Both the position numbers and the translations under genes were made by a program. The notes beneath the pieces were generated by a model that saw only the letters and a list, made by a program, of their open reading frames with translations, ran no database searches and was not told where the DNA came from. 26,935 bases of DNA from JADHLJ01 sp038118725. Its GTDB lineage: Bacteria > Pseudomonadota > Alphaproteobacteria > Thalassobaculales > Thalassobaculaceae. This document shows, piece after piece, positions 1-8,093 of this stretch (its first letter is position 1; each line of letters starts with the position of its first letter). The stretch is from assembly GCA_038118725.1 (NCBI GenBank), contig JAYOIK010000072.1, positions 1 through 26,935 of the forward strand, read 5' to 3'.

Positions 1-122
1 GGTCTCACCCCCGGTCGTCGCGCTGGCGAAAGGCAGGGCCTGACAAGAGCCTAGTCCCCTGCCACTGGTTCATGCGGTGGCGAGGCCCTGCCGTGCGCCA
101 GGGCGACGAGGCGGGCGAGACC
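1..122. repeat. Imperfect long inverted repeat, copy 1 of a dispersed palindromic element
   Basis: Arms at about 1-41 and 82-122 are near-perfect reverse complements, with a few mismatches and one single-base indel. Each carries a core like TCGTCG.CTGGCG..GGCAGG. The core closely resembles the arms of the inverted repeat at 6684-6787, so this looks like a dispersed intergenic element rather than a simple terminator. It lies just past the stop codon of the leftward GMC oxidoreductase gene and could also help end that transcript. It touches the window edge, so the true left end may lie outside. Confidence 0.6.
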
Positions 123-127
123 GGTCG

Positions 128-1738
128 TCAGGCCGCCGAACGGCTCGCCGCGTTGTCCTCCAGGATCATGTCGGAGGCTTTCTCGCCAATCATGATGCAG
201 GTGGCGTTGGTATTGCCGGAGACGACAGTCGGCATGATCGAGGCATCAGCGATCCGCAGCCCCTCGATACCATGCACTTTCAGGCGGCTATCGACGACCG
301 TCAGCGGATCGCTTCCCATCCGGCAAGTGCTGGTCGGATGCCAGTTCGACTGGGTAAGGTCTCGCGCCGCTTCCAGCAATTCCTCGTCGGTTTGAACGTC
401 CTTGCCCGGCGTGAGTTCGAGGCCGCGCAAGGCCTCCATCGCTGGCGCCTCGACCAGGCGGCGGGTGATTTTCATGCCTTCGATCAGGGCCCGGCGATCC
501 GTCTCCGTCTCCAGAAGATTATGGAAGATACCCGGCGCTTGGCGTGGATCGCTTGACTTGGCATGCACCCAACCCCGGCTCTCGGGGCGCAGCAGGACGA
601 CGCCGATGGTCACGCCGGGCTCCTTCATCAACTGGCGCGCCTCCACGTTCTCGTAGGTTCCGGGAAATACCTGCAGTTGGATGTCCGGGGTCTCCAGCTC
701 GTCTCGGGTGCGCACGAACGCACCGATCGGGAGGGTGGGCATGCTGAGCACTCCGTTGCGTTGCAACGCGTATTTCAGGGCGGAGCGGACCGCGCGCCAG
801 CCATGGACCTGATCGTTGAAGGTGATCTTGTCGTTGATCCGCCAACGCATCCGCACGACCTGATGGTCCTGCAGGTCATGGCCGACACCATTCAACGCGT
901 GATTGACTGTGATTCCAAGATCGCGCAGCCGGTCCGGCTGTCCAATCCCAGACAGTTCGAGCACCTGCGGTGAGTTGAAGGCGCCGCCGCACAAGATGAC
1001 TTCTCGACCCGCGATGGCCTTGTGCTCGGTTCCGCCGATATCATAGGCCACCCCGGTCGCGCGGCCGCCCTCGAGCAACACTCGCTTGACCAGCGCGTCC
1101 GTCACGATGTGGAGGTTCGAGCGATCGCGCGCCGGATCGAGAAAGGCGACGGCGGTGCTGCATCGCCGACCACCTCGGATCGTCGCTTGGTGATAACCGA
1201 TGCCCTCTTGCACCAGGCCGTTGATATCGTCGTTCCGGGGAATGCCGATCTGTTCGCCGGCCTTAATCAACGTGTCGCTCAGTTGGTTGGTTTCGGTCAG
1301 GTCCGAAACCGAGAGTGGGCCGCCGGCGCCGTGCACGTCGCTTTCGCCGCGCGAATTGTCCTCCGAACGCTTGAAGTAGGGCAGCACGTCATCGTAGGAC
1401 CAGCCGCGATTGCCGAGTTGCGCCCAGTGGTCGAAATCCTGGACCTGCCCCCGGACATAAACCATGCCGTTGATCGAACTGGACCCGCCCAGCACCCGGC
1501 CCCGGGGCAGGAAATAGGATTGGTTGCGGCAGTTGGGTTCCGGCTCCGCCTGATAGCACCAATTGACGCCCGGGTTGTTGACGTTCTTGCCGAAACCGAG
1601 GGGGATGTGAATCCAGAAGTTGCGGTCCTTGGGTCCTGCTTCGAGCAACAGCACCTTGTTGGCCGGATTGGTCGATAGGCGGTTGGCCAAAACACAACCC
1701 GCCGAACCGGCGCCGACAATGATGTAATCGTATTCCAT
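128..1738 (-). CDS. GMC-family FAD-dependent oxidoreductase (choline/alcohol dehydrogenase-like)
   Basis: This gene encodes a 536-residue flavoprotein that should oxidise a primary alcohol or similar CH-OH group using FAD. The N-terminus has the dinucleotide-binding motif IIVGAGSAGCVLANRL, followed by the GMC signature GGSSSINGMVYVRG. Near the C-terminus are the catalytic pair, His467 in WHPTSTCRMG and Asn511 in SGNTNA, at almost the same positions and spacing as His466/Asn510 of choline oxidase. Length is normal for the family. I chose the ATG at 1738 because a purine-rich GGGGGGATC ribosome site precedes it and the FAD motif starts four residues later; ten extra in-frame residues upstream are unlikely. 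No betaine aldehyde dehydrogenase or choline transporter is adjacent, so choline as substrate is not supported. It is divergent from the amidase gene. Confidence 0.9.
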   Translation of the reverse strand: MEYDYIIVGAGSAGCVLANRLSTNPANKVLLLEAGPKDRNFWIHIPLGFGKNVNNPGVNWCYQAEPEPNCRNQSYFLPRGRVLGGSSSINGMVYVRGQVQDFDHWAQLGNRGWSYDDVLPYFKRSEDNSRGESDVHGAGGPLSVSDLTETNQLSDTLIKAGEQIGIPRNDDINGLVQEGIGYHQATIRGGRRCSTAVAFLDPARDRSNLHIVTDALVKRVLLEGGRATGVAYDIGGTEHKAIAGREVILCGGAFNSPQVLELSGIGQPDRLRDLGITVNHALNGVGHDLQDHQVVRMRWRINDKITFNDQVHGWRAVRSALKYALQRNGVLSMPTLPIGAFVRTRDELETPDIQLQVFPGTYENVEARQLMKEPGVTIGVVLLRPESRGWVHAKSSDPRQAPGIFHNLLETETDRRALIEGMKITRRLVEAPAMEALRGLELTPGKDVQTDEELLEAARDLTQSNWHPTSTCRMGSDPLTVVDSRLKVHGIEGLRIADASIMPTVVSGNTNATCIMIGEKASDMILEDNAASRSAA

Positions 1739-1932
1739 GATCCCCCCGCGCGAACCGATATCGGCCATGTGCGACCGATGTCACCTTAATGGTGATGGAT
1801 GACGCGCCCATGCGCGATCACGGGGATGATACTGAATGAACGGATTTGAATCGACGGGCTGCGTTGCGTCCGCTTGGCCAGGGTTAGCCGTGATGTTACA
1901 CCGGCGTGTCGTACCGAAGCCGGAGATACCCC

Positions 1933-3390
1933 ATGACCGCCGATGCAAGCCTGACTAAGAAGACCGCCACCGAGATTCACGGCCTCCTCCAGAGCGAGGA
2001 AGTTAGTCCGCTGGATCTCCTCGACAGCCTGGAGGCACGCATCGCGGAGGTCGACGGCGCGGTCAACGCCCTGCCTACCTTGTGTTTCGACCGGGCGCGG
2101 GACCACGCCAGGGCGATCATGGAAAAGCCCATGGCCGAACGCGGCGCGCTGGCTGGGATGCCGGTGGCGATCAAGGATCTGTCCCCGGTCGCCGGGGTGC
2201 GCAGCACTTGGGGCTCACCGATCTACTCGGATTTCATCCCCGAACGCTCGGATTGCATGGTCGAAATTCTCGAGGACAACGACGCCGTGGTCTACGCCAA
2301 GGCCAATACCCCGGAATTCGGCGCTGGCGCCAATACCTTCAACGAGGTGTTCGGCGCAACGGTGAATCCCTGGGATACCTCGAAAAGCTGCGCGGGGTCG
2401 TCGGGCGGCTCGGCGGTGGCGCTGGCGACCGGACAGGCCTGGCTAGCGACGGGCTCGGATCTCGGCGGCTCGCTACGCAATCCCGCGAGCTTTTGTTCCA
2501 TCGTCGGTTTCAGGCCGAGCCCGGGCCGGGTCGCGGCGGGGCCGAGCGGGCCCGGCTGTTTCCCACCCGACCTGCTCAGCATCCCGGGTCAACCCTTCGG
2601 CGTCTCCGGGCCGATGGCGCGCAACGTGCCGGATGTGGCGCTGTTGCTGGATTCCATGGTCGGCCATCACCGCGCCGACTCGATCTCGTTGCCGCGGGCG
2701 CGCGAGAGCTATGTCGAGGCGGTCGCGGCTCGTAAACTCCCGCGCAAGGTGGCGTTCTCTCGCGATCTCGGGGTGACACCGGTGCATCCGGAAGTCGCCG
2801 AGATTTGCGAGGCGGCGGCGAAACGCTTCGAGGAGTTGGGCTGCATCGTCGAGGAAGCGCATCCGGATTTCACCGATATCCAGGACATTTTTCAGACCTG
2901 GCGCGCCATGTCCTTTTATGTCAGCAAGAAGACATTGCTGGACAACCACCGCGACAAGCTCAAGCCCGAGGTAATCTGGAACATTGAACGCGCGGCGGAA
3001 CTGACCGTGGACGACTTCGCGCGGGTGGAATTGGCGCGAGGCCGCTATCTCGCCCGCGCCGCCGCGTTCTTTGATGAATATGACCTGCTGTTGAGCCCGG
3101 CAACCATCGTGCCGCCCTATCCGGTCGAGCAACGCTTCGTCGCCGAGCTAGGCGATCACAAATTCGACAATTATGTGGAGTGGCTCAGCATCGCCTATGC
3201 CATTACCTTGACCGGATACCCGGCGGTCAGCGTGCCGGCGGGCTTCACCCAAGAGGCGCTCCCGGTCGGCTTGCAATTGGTGGGTGGGCCGCGTGGCGAG
3301 GCGGATCTGCTGTCGGCGGCTAATCTTTACGAGGAACTGACCGGCTTCGCGGATCTGGTGCCGATGGACCCGCGCGCGCCGAGAGCCTGA
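1933..3390 (+). CDS. Amidase-signature family amidase
   Basis: This gene encodes a 485-residue amidase-signature hydrolase that cleaves a carboxamide or aryl/acyl amide in the cytoplasm. The full Ser-cisSer-Lys triad is visible: Lys81 in MPVAIKD, Ser156 in GSSGGSAVA and Ser180 in GSDLGGSLRNPA. Their spacing (75 and 24 residues) equals that of Lys142/Ser217/Ser241 in fatty-acid amide hydrolase. The ATG at 1933 has GGAG seven bases upstream; the in-frame ATG at 1906 lacks such a site. There is no GatB or GatC nearby, so this is a free-standing catabolic amidase rather than the tRNA amidotransferase subunit GatA. The phhB gene follows 42 bases downstream on the same strand. The substrate cannot be told from sequence. 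Confidence 0.92.
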   Translation: MTADASLTKKTATEIHGLLQSEEVSPLDLLDSLEARIAEVDGAVNALPTLCFDRARDHARAIMEKPMAERGALAGMPVAIKDLSPVAGVRSTWGSPIYSDFIPERSDCMVEILEDNDAVVYAKANTPEFGAGANTFNEVFGATVNPWDTSKSCAGSSGGSAVALATGQAWLATGSDLGGSLRNPASFCSIVGFRPSPGRVAAGPSGPGCFPPDLLSIPGQPFGVSGPMARNVPDVALLLDSMVGHHRADSISLPRARESYVEAVAARKLPRKVAFSRDLGVTPVHPEVAEICEAAAKRFEELGCIVEEAHPDFTDIQDIFQTWRAMSFYVSKKTLLDNHRDKLKPEVIWNIERAAELTVDDFARVELARGRYLARAAAFFDEYDLLLSPATIVPPYPVEQRFVAELGDHKFDNYVEWLSIAYAITLTGYPAVSVPAGFTQEALPVGLQLVGGPRGEADLLSAANLYEELTGFADLVPMDPRAPRA

Positions 3391-3432
3391 GGCGCGGCCG
3401 GTACCGGCGTCACGAGTTTCAGCAAGGAGAGC

Positions 3433-3729
3433 GTGATGGCAAGCAAACTGGACCCGGCGACGCGGCGCGACGCGCTTGCCACCCTCGACGGCTGGAATGA
3501 TGTCGAAGGTCGCGACGCGATTTGTCGGAGCTTCGAGTTCAAGGACTTCAATGCGGCTTTCGGTTTCATGGCCCGATGCGCGATGATGGCCGAGAAGATG
3601 GATCACCACCCCGAATGGTTCAATGTCTACAACAAGGTCGAGGTGACCTTGGCGACCCACGACGCGGGCGGGGTTACGGAGTTGGATATCCGTCTCGCGA
3701 CCTTCATGAACGAGATCGCCGACGCCTGA
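3433..3729 (+). CDS. phhB: Pterin-4a-carbinolamine dehydratase
   Basis: This 98-residue protein matches the PCD/DCoH family along its whole length. It dehydrates 4a-hydroxytetrahydrobiopterin, the pterin product of aromatic amino acid hydroxylases, and so recycles the cofactor. The family motif MDHHPEWFNVYNKV carries His57 and His58, and a third conserved histidine (His75, in ATHDAGG) follows. AAGGAGAG precedes the ATG at the right distance. No phenylalanine hydroxylase (phhA) gene lies in the window, so the role is assigned by family only; stand-alone copies are common. It is probably co-transcribed with the upstream amidase. The stop codon lies in a hairpin shared with the convergent gene. 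Confidence 0.92.
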   Translation: MMASKLDPATRRDALATLDGWNDVEGRDAICRSFEFKDFNAAFGFMARCAMMAEKMDHHPEWFNVYNKVEVTLATHDAGGVTELDIRLATFMNEIADA

Positions 3730-3755
3730 GCGAGCCGTCTATTTGAGCTCGCTCA
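3727..3755. terminator. Hairpin between convergent genes, possible shared terminator
   Basis: A perfect 9-bp stem (TGAGCGAGC at 3727-3735 with GCTCGCTCA at 3747-3755, loop of 11) contains the stop codons of both convergent genes. Neither strand has a clear T-run after the stem, so intrinsic termination is plausible but not proven. Confidence 0.45.
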
Positions 3756-4068
3756 ACTGGATGCGCAGCGCCATGCGGCCCTTGAAGACCTCAAGCGCCT
3801 TTTCGTGCTCGCGCGGCAGGGGAATCTTGCGATCCAGGCACAACCCGACCAGAGAGCCGACGACTTCTTCCGTGGTGTAGGGAACCTCCACCGAATCGCC
3901 GGAATCCGGCTCGACGGTAAGCACCGCGCTTGGCCTGTCGCCCTCAATCACTTCGGCGCCCTTGACCGAGCCCATGGGGATTTTCTTCTGCGCCCGCATC
4001 GCGAAGGCGACCAAGGCCTTCTCTAGTTCTCGCGGCGTGAATACAAGAAACCGAAACTCAGAGGGCAT
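3739..4068 (-). CDS. Small conserved-looking protein of unknown function
   Basis: I do not recognise this 109-residue protein. It begins MPSEFRFLVFTPRELEKAL, is soluble with no signal peptide or membrane helix, and is rich in charged residues. Its centre looks like beta-strands (AVLTVEP, SVEVPYT) and its second half is helical. The start at 4068 is preceded by TTGGAGACGAG, a good ribosome site, whereas the longer in-frame start at 4134 would add a basic, low-complexity tail. Codon use looks like that of neighbouring genes, supporting a real gene. It is convergent with phhB and ends inside the shared hairpin. No function is proposed. Confidence 0.72.
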   Translation of the reverse strand: MPSEFRFLVFTPRELEKALVAFAMRAQKKIPMGSVKGAEVIEGDRPSAVLTVEPDSGDSVEVPYTTEEVVGSLVGLCLDRKIPLPREHEKALEVFKGRMALRIQLSELK

Positions 4069-4181
4069 CTCGTCTCCAAGGTCACCAGTCAAACGGCGGC
4101 TGGCCGGGCGGTGACGTTTATTCGGTGATGCCATTCACTCGGGGCCGGGTCAACATAAACCGCGTAAAAGCTCATTCACTC

Positions 4182-4206
4182 CCCCGCCGGCTCCGCGAAG
4201 GCGGGG
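4182..4206. repeat. GC-rich hairpin in a 156-bp intergenic gap
   Basis: CCCCGCC at 4182-4188 pairs with GGCGGGG at 4200-4206 around the loop GGCTCCGCGAA. It lies downstream of the leftward gamma-glutamylcyclotransferase-like gene. The form resembles the short palindromic intergenic repeats common in alphaproteobacteria, and there is no T-run to make it a standard terminator. Confidence 0.4.
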
Positions 4207-4224
4207 ACCCAAAACCATGAAGGC

Positions 4225-4677
4225 TCAACCCAGCAGCCTTTTCAATCCCTCGACATACTTGGTGTCCAGGCCATGTTCCACCGCCCCCTCGATCATCCAA
4301 CCGACGTAGCGTGGCGATGGGGCGAAAGGGCCGCGCGGCCGCGCCACCCGATACAGCTCGGCCCGATGCCAGGCCCCGTCGGCTCCCAGAACCAGATGAC
4401 TTTCGCGGCGATACAAACCCTTGTCGACATCCTCGAGCAGATCCAAAGCCTCGATCTCGGCGCGGGGGACGCGGAATAGAACGCCCGGCACCATCTCGCC
4501 CGGCGCCGGCATGATGGTACTAAGACCACCGCGCAGATCATTGGAGTAGCGTCGGAACTCGATCCGGTGGTTGGCGAGTTCCGCCCGCATGACCGGCTCG
4601 GCGCCGGGACAGGTCTCGCTCATTTAAGCCGTCGACATGTTCGAGCCATAGGAGAAGCAAAGCAGGGTGGCGGTCAT
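4225..4677 (-). pseudogene. Gamma-glutamylcyclotransferase-like gene interrupted by an in-frame TAA
   Basis: Read from the ATG at 4677, the frame encodes MTATLLCFSYGSNMSTA, then TAA (4626-4624), then MSETCPGAEPVMRAEL and the rest of a normal family protein. YGSN is the substrate-binding loop that begins these proteins, and LDLLEDVDKGLYRR holds the usual glutamate region, so both halves belong to one domain in one frame. Intact members release 5-oxoproline from gamma-glutamyl compounds. The 4677 start overlaps the MFS stop as ATGA, the sign of a coupled two-gene unit, which also argues that 4677 is the original start. An ATG directly follows the stop (TAAATG), so a 132-residue fragment could be made by re-initiation, but it would lack the YGSN loop. 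A sequencing error is the main alternative. Confidence 0.75.
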
Positions 4678-5993
4678 CGCGTCGCGTCCCTTTCCATGGA
4701 TTGTCGCAGGATCAAGAGCATGCCGAGAAGCGCGGCGCAGATCACGCTCAACATGATCAATGCCGCGGTAAACCCGCCGGTCGCGTCGTGCAACAGGCCG
4801 ATAACCAGGGGCCCCGAGACCCCGCCGATCTCGGCCGCGGTGAAGAACAGCCCGCCGGCGGTTCCGGCCCGCTTGGCGCCGACGCCGGGAACCTCGACAA
4901 GCATCAGCAGCGCCACCGTCATCATCGCGCCTCGGGCCAGACCCTGGAGGATCAGACCGATGCCCAGCGCCGGCCCAGGCTGAAGATGCAACAACGCCGT
5001 GGTTACCGCCGCGCCGAGAATCAGCAGCGCGAAGACCTTCAACCTCCGCTCCGGTGTCGCGAGACGCGGAATGGTCAGGGCCGCCAGCACGCTGACGCCG
5101 GTCGGGATCGCCGCCCAGAACCCGGCGGTGGCGATGTCCAGATCCTTGGAGCGCAACAGCTCCGGTAGCCAGTTGTTAAGACCGTGATTGAAGAAGAAAA
5201 TCCCGATGCTCATGATCAGCACGATGCGAACCGTCGGGATCGCCGCCAGACGCCGGAAGGTATCGAGGATCGCGCCCCGAGGCTCCGCCGCCAGTCGGGC
5301 TTCCAGTGCCCGCGCCGACGGGTGCAGCGAAATCAGTAGCCAGATCAGCCCCGAAAGGATCGTGAAGCCGGCATAGGCGGTCACCACCAGCCGCCAGTCA
5401 TGGCCAAGCGCAGGCATCATCACGCTATTGGTCAGGGCCATCGACGCCACGCCGCCCATGCCCGGCCCGGTAATGTAGATCCCCATGGCCAGGCCGCGGT
5501 CCCGCCCCTCGAAGAGCAGGGCAATGAGCTTGGGCGCGCCGATCGAGATCATCGGACCACCGAGCCCGAATACCGCGACCGCCAGGATCAGGGTGATGTC
5601 TCCCTGGGCGAAACCGCGCAAGCCGCCGGAAAGCGCCATGATCAGCGCCGCCAGGAACAGACCCTTGGCCGGCCCGATACGGTCCAGCAGCATGCCGCAG
5701 GGCAGCGACGCGCCGATATAGACGAAGGGCCAGGCGCCCAGCACGATGCCCATGGCGCCGTAGCTCATGTCGAGGTCGCGGCTGATCTCGGGGACCAGCG
5801 GCGCGATCGAGGCGACGGTCACGCCGAAACTGCAATAGATCAGCCACACCCCGGCCAGCATCACCCAGCGATAGGCGTTGCGGGAGGCATCGACGGGCTT
5901 CTCTGTTTCGAGCTTGGGTTCGCTTTGGGACAAGGCGGGTGCTTCTTGGATCGGGATCGATGGAGTGATGCACGGGTTTGACCCGTCGGGCAA
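4674..5993 (-). CDS. Major facilitator superfamily transporter
   Basis: This is a 12-helix MFS permease of about 439 residues, probably a secondary transporter for an organic anion or related solute in the inner membrane. The first helix is WVMLAGVWLIYCSFGVTVA. The loop after helix 2 has the MFS-type GASLPCGMLLDRIGPAKG pattern, and glycine/alanine-rich helices continue to LLGMLLIL near the C-terminus. The start is uncertain. The open frame runs up to a TTG at 6137, but the first 70 or so residues are proline- and charge-rich and unlike an MFS. I prefer the TTG at 5993, which has AAAGGA five bases upstream; TTG 5933 is another option. The 3' end overlaps the next gene as ATGA. The substrate is unknown, but coupling to a gamma-glutamylcyclotransferase-like gene hints at an amino acid or peptide derivative. 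Confidence 0.85.
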   Translation of the reverse strand: MPDGSNPCITPSIPIQEAPALSQSEPKLETEKPVDASRNAYRWVMLAGVWLIYCSFGVTVASIAPLVPEISRDLDMSYGAMGIVLGAWPFVYIGASLPCGMLLDRIGPAKGLFLAALIMALSGGLRGFAQGDITLILAVAVFGLGGPMISIGAPKLIALLFEGRDRGLAMGIYITGPGMGGVASMALTNSVMMPALGHDWRLVVTAYAGFTILSGLIWLLISLHPSARALEARLAAEPRGAILDTFRRLAAIPTVRIVLIMSIGIFFFNHGLNNWLPELLRSKDLDIATAGFWAAIPTGVSVLAALTIPRLATPERRLKVFALLILGAAVTTALLHLQPGPALGIGLILQGLARGAMMTVALLMLVEVPGVGAKRAGTAGGLFFTAAEIGGVSGPLVIGLLHDATGGFTAALIMLSVICAALLGMLLILRQSMERDATR

Positions 5994-6094
5994 GAGTGTC
6001 CTTTGTCGCCGGTCCCTGGCCTTCGTCAGGGCGGTCGTAAGAGGGCGGTTGGCGACGGGAACGGGGGCGGAAATCGGCTCCGGGTGCTTTACAC

Positions 6095-6122
6095 TTTGCA
6101 ATCCCCGTTGGATCGCTAGACT
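6095..6122 (+). promoter_or_regulatory. Possible sigma70 promoter for glyoxalase I
   Basis: TTTGCA (6095-6100) and TAGACT (6117-6122) are separated by 16 bases, with the gloA start 58 bases further on. Each box matches the consensus at four of six positions, so this is only a candidate. Confidence 0.35.
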
Positions 6123-6180
6123 GCGGCCCAGATACAATTCAGGCCGGGGCCGTGCCCGGTCCCGCGAAGGAGAAACAGAT

Positions 6181-6622
6181 GCAATACCTGCACACGATGG
6201 TTCGAATCAGCAATGTCGATGACTCGCTGAAATTTTATTGCGATCTGCTCGGCATGGTCGAGGTGCGGCGCACCGAGAGCGAAGCGGGTCGTTACACCAA
6301 TATCTTTCTCGCCGCCGGCGACGATGCCGGCGATGCCGAGTCCAAGAGTTGGTCGCCGACCCTGGAGCTCACCTATAACTGGGATCCCGAGGAATATACC
6401 GGCGGTCGCAACTTCGGCCATCTGGCCTATCAGGTCGATAACATCTACGAGCTTTGCCAGAAGCTGATGGACGCCGGCGTGACCATCAACCGTCCGCCCA
6501 AGGAAGGCCGCATGGCTTTCATCCGCTCTCCCGACGGTGTGTCGATCGAGCTGCTCCAGAAGGGCGGCGCGCTCGAGGTCGCCGAGCCTTGGGCCAGCAT
6601 GGGCAATACCGGCGTCTGGTAG
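6181..6622 (+). CDS. gloA: Glyoxalase I (lactoylglutathione lyase)
   Basis: This 147-residue VOC-fold enzyme converts the methylglyoxal-glutathione hemithioacetal to S-lactoylglutathione in the cytoplasm. All four metal ligands of the family are in place: His5 (MQYLHTMVRI), Glu63 (PTLELTYNW), His81 (NFGHLAYQVDN) and Glu124 (GVSIELLQ). They match His5/Glu56/His74/Glu122 of the E. coli enzyme with a short insertion near residue 50. The start at 6181 follows a strong site, GAAGGAGAAACAG; the earlier in-frame start at 6152 adds ten unlike residues. It stands as a single gene, divergent from the MFS transporter. The short alpha-type protein suggests a Ni/Co-dependent enzyme, which is an inference from the family. 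Confidence 0.93.
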
Positions 6623-6683
6623 GCCCGCTAGTCGTCATCCATGCCCAAACATGGTTGGTGTGAGGGTTTCCACAATCGTGCGT

Positions 6684-6787
6684 GTCGTCCTGGCGCAAGG
6701 CAGGACTTAGCGGTGGTTGCCATGATCGACCAAGCATTGATCCCGTGGATGAGAGTTAGCCGGGGTCCTGCCTTGTGCCAGGACGAC
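6684..6787. repeat. Long inverted repeat, copy 2 of the dispersed palindromic element
   Basis: Arms of 23 bases at 6684-6706 and 6765-6787 are reverse complements with a single mismatch (core GTCGTCCTGGC.CAAGGCAGGAC), separated by 58 bases. The arm core matches the one at 1-122. The element fills much of the 243-bp gap between gloA and the amidohydrolase gene, which holds no other gene that I can see. Confidence 0.7.
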
Positions 6788-6865
6788 GGTCGACAATAAC
6801 CACAACAATGGGCCTTCGCCGGAATGGCGACTGTTTGTTGTTTCCACCACCGAAAGAGACCTCCG

Positions 6866-8053
6866 ATGACCGATGCGAAGATCTATCCGGAAATCGCCGC
6901 CGCGCATGACTCCCTGACCGCGATCCGCCGGGACATTCACGCGCACCCCGAGCTCGGATTCGAGGAACAGCGGACCTCGGCGATTGTCGCCGAGAAGCTC
7001 AGGGAATGGGGGCTTGAGGTGACCACCGGCATCGGCAAGACCGGGGTGGTGGGTACGCTTCGGGTCGGTAACGATACCAGAAGCATCGGGTTGCGCGCCG
7101 ACATGGACGCGTTGCCGATCCCCGAGGCCAATACCTTCGGGCACGCCTCGAACAACCCGGGTGTCATGCATGCTTGCGGCCATGACGGGCACACGACCAT
7201 GTTGCTCGGCGCGGCCCAGTATCTGTCCCAGACCCGTAACTTCGAGGGCTGTGTGCACTTCATCTTCCAGCCCGCCGAGGAAGGCATCGGCGGGGCGAAG
7301 GCGATGGTCGAGGATGGTTTGTTCGATCAGTTCCCATGCGACGCGGTCTACGGCATGCATAACCGACCGGGCGCGCCGAAAGGCCTGATTGGCATGCGTC
7401 CCGGTGCCGCCATGGCCGGCGGGGCGCTGTTCGATATCACCGTGCATGGCAAGGGCGCCCATGGCGCGCGGCCGGAGAGCGGGATCGATCCGACGATAAT
7501 CGCCGCCCATATCGCCACCGCGTCCCAGACCATTGTCTCCCGCAATGTCGACCCCCAACAGATGGCGGTGCTTTCGATCACCCAGATCAATTCCGGTGAC
7601 GCCTATAACGTGATCCCGCACACCGCCTATATGAAGGGGACGGCGCGGACCTTCTCCAACGAGGTAATGGCCCAGCTCGAAGAGGGTTTGACAAGCATCG
7701 CCAAGGGCGTCGCCCAGGGCATGGGGGCCGAGGCCGAGGTCGATTTCCGGGTCGTCTTCCCGCCGCTGATCAACAATGACGACGAGATCAAGTTCGCCGG
7801 CGACGTGGCCGCCGATCTGGTCGGCGAGGAGAATGTCAACCGGATGAACAACCGGATCAACGCGTCGGAGGATTTCTCGTACATGTCGAACGTGGTGCCC
7901 GGCGCCTATGTCACGATCGGCCAGGGCACCGGCGAGGACGGCTGGGCCTGTGAGGTTCACAACCCGCATTATGACTTCAACGACGAGATTATCCCGATCG
8001 GCTCGAGTTACTTCGCCAAGCTGGTGGAAACCCGGCTGGCCAAGCAGGGCTAG
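6866..8053 (+). CDS. M20-family metal-dependent amidohydrolase (hippurate/N-acyl amino acid hydrolase-like)
   Basis: This gene encodes a 395-residue peptidase-M20D type hydrolase that cleaves N-acyl amino acids or similar amides with a two-metal centre. The N-terminus RRDIHAHPELGFEE is characteristic. Metal-binding and catalytic residues are visible: Cys104, His106 and Asp107 in MHACGHDGHT, and Glu138-Glu139 in FQPAEEGIGG. The dimerisation domain follows at about residues 180-290, and a C-terminal histidine motif (CEVHNPHYDFND) closes the metal site. Length is normal. The ATG at 6866 begins MTDAKIYPEI after a GAGA-type site; the upstream in-frame start is less likely. A TfdA-type dioxygenase gene begins 40 bases downstream on the same strand, so the two may be co-transcribed. 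The acyl group is unknown. Confidence 0.92.
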   Translation: MTDAKIYPEIAAAHDSLTAIRRDIHAHPELGFEEQRTSAIVAEKLREWGLEVTTGIGKTGVVGTLRVGNDTRSIGLRADMDALPIPEANTFGHASNNPGVMHACGHDGHTTMLLGAAQYLSQTRNFEGCVHFIFQPAEEGIGGAKAMVEDGLFDQFPCDAVYGMHNRPGAPKGLIGMRPGAAMAGGALFDITVHGKGAHGARPESGIDPTIIAAHIATASQTIVSRNVDPQQMAVLSITQINSGDAYNVIPHTAYMKGTARTFSNEVMAQLEEGLTSIAKGVAQGMGAEAEVDFRVVFPPLINNDDEIKFAGDVAADLVGEENVNRMNNRINASEDFSYMSNVVPGAYVTIGQGTGEDGWACEVHNPHYDFNDEIIPIGSSYFAKLVETRLAKQG

Positions 8054-8093
8054 AGGGACGGTTGATCGCGGGATCCGCAACGAGGATACGGGA

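Noticed and set aside
4140..4224. A small gene or RNA in the gap between the unknown protein and the cyclotransferase-like gene
   Set aside because: Only a palindromic repeat is visible; no start codon with a ribosome site and no conserved RNA structure could be supported.
5994..6137. Longer N-terminus of the MFS transporter from the TTG at 6137
   Set aside because: The extra residues are proline- and charge-rich, overlap the likely glyoxalase promoter region and lack a ribosome site at the far start.
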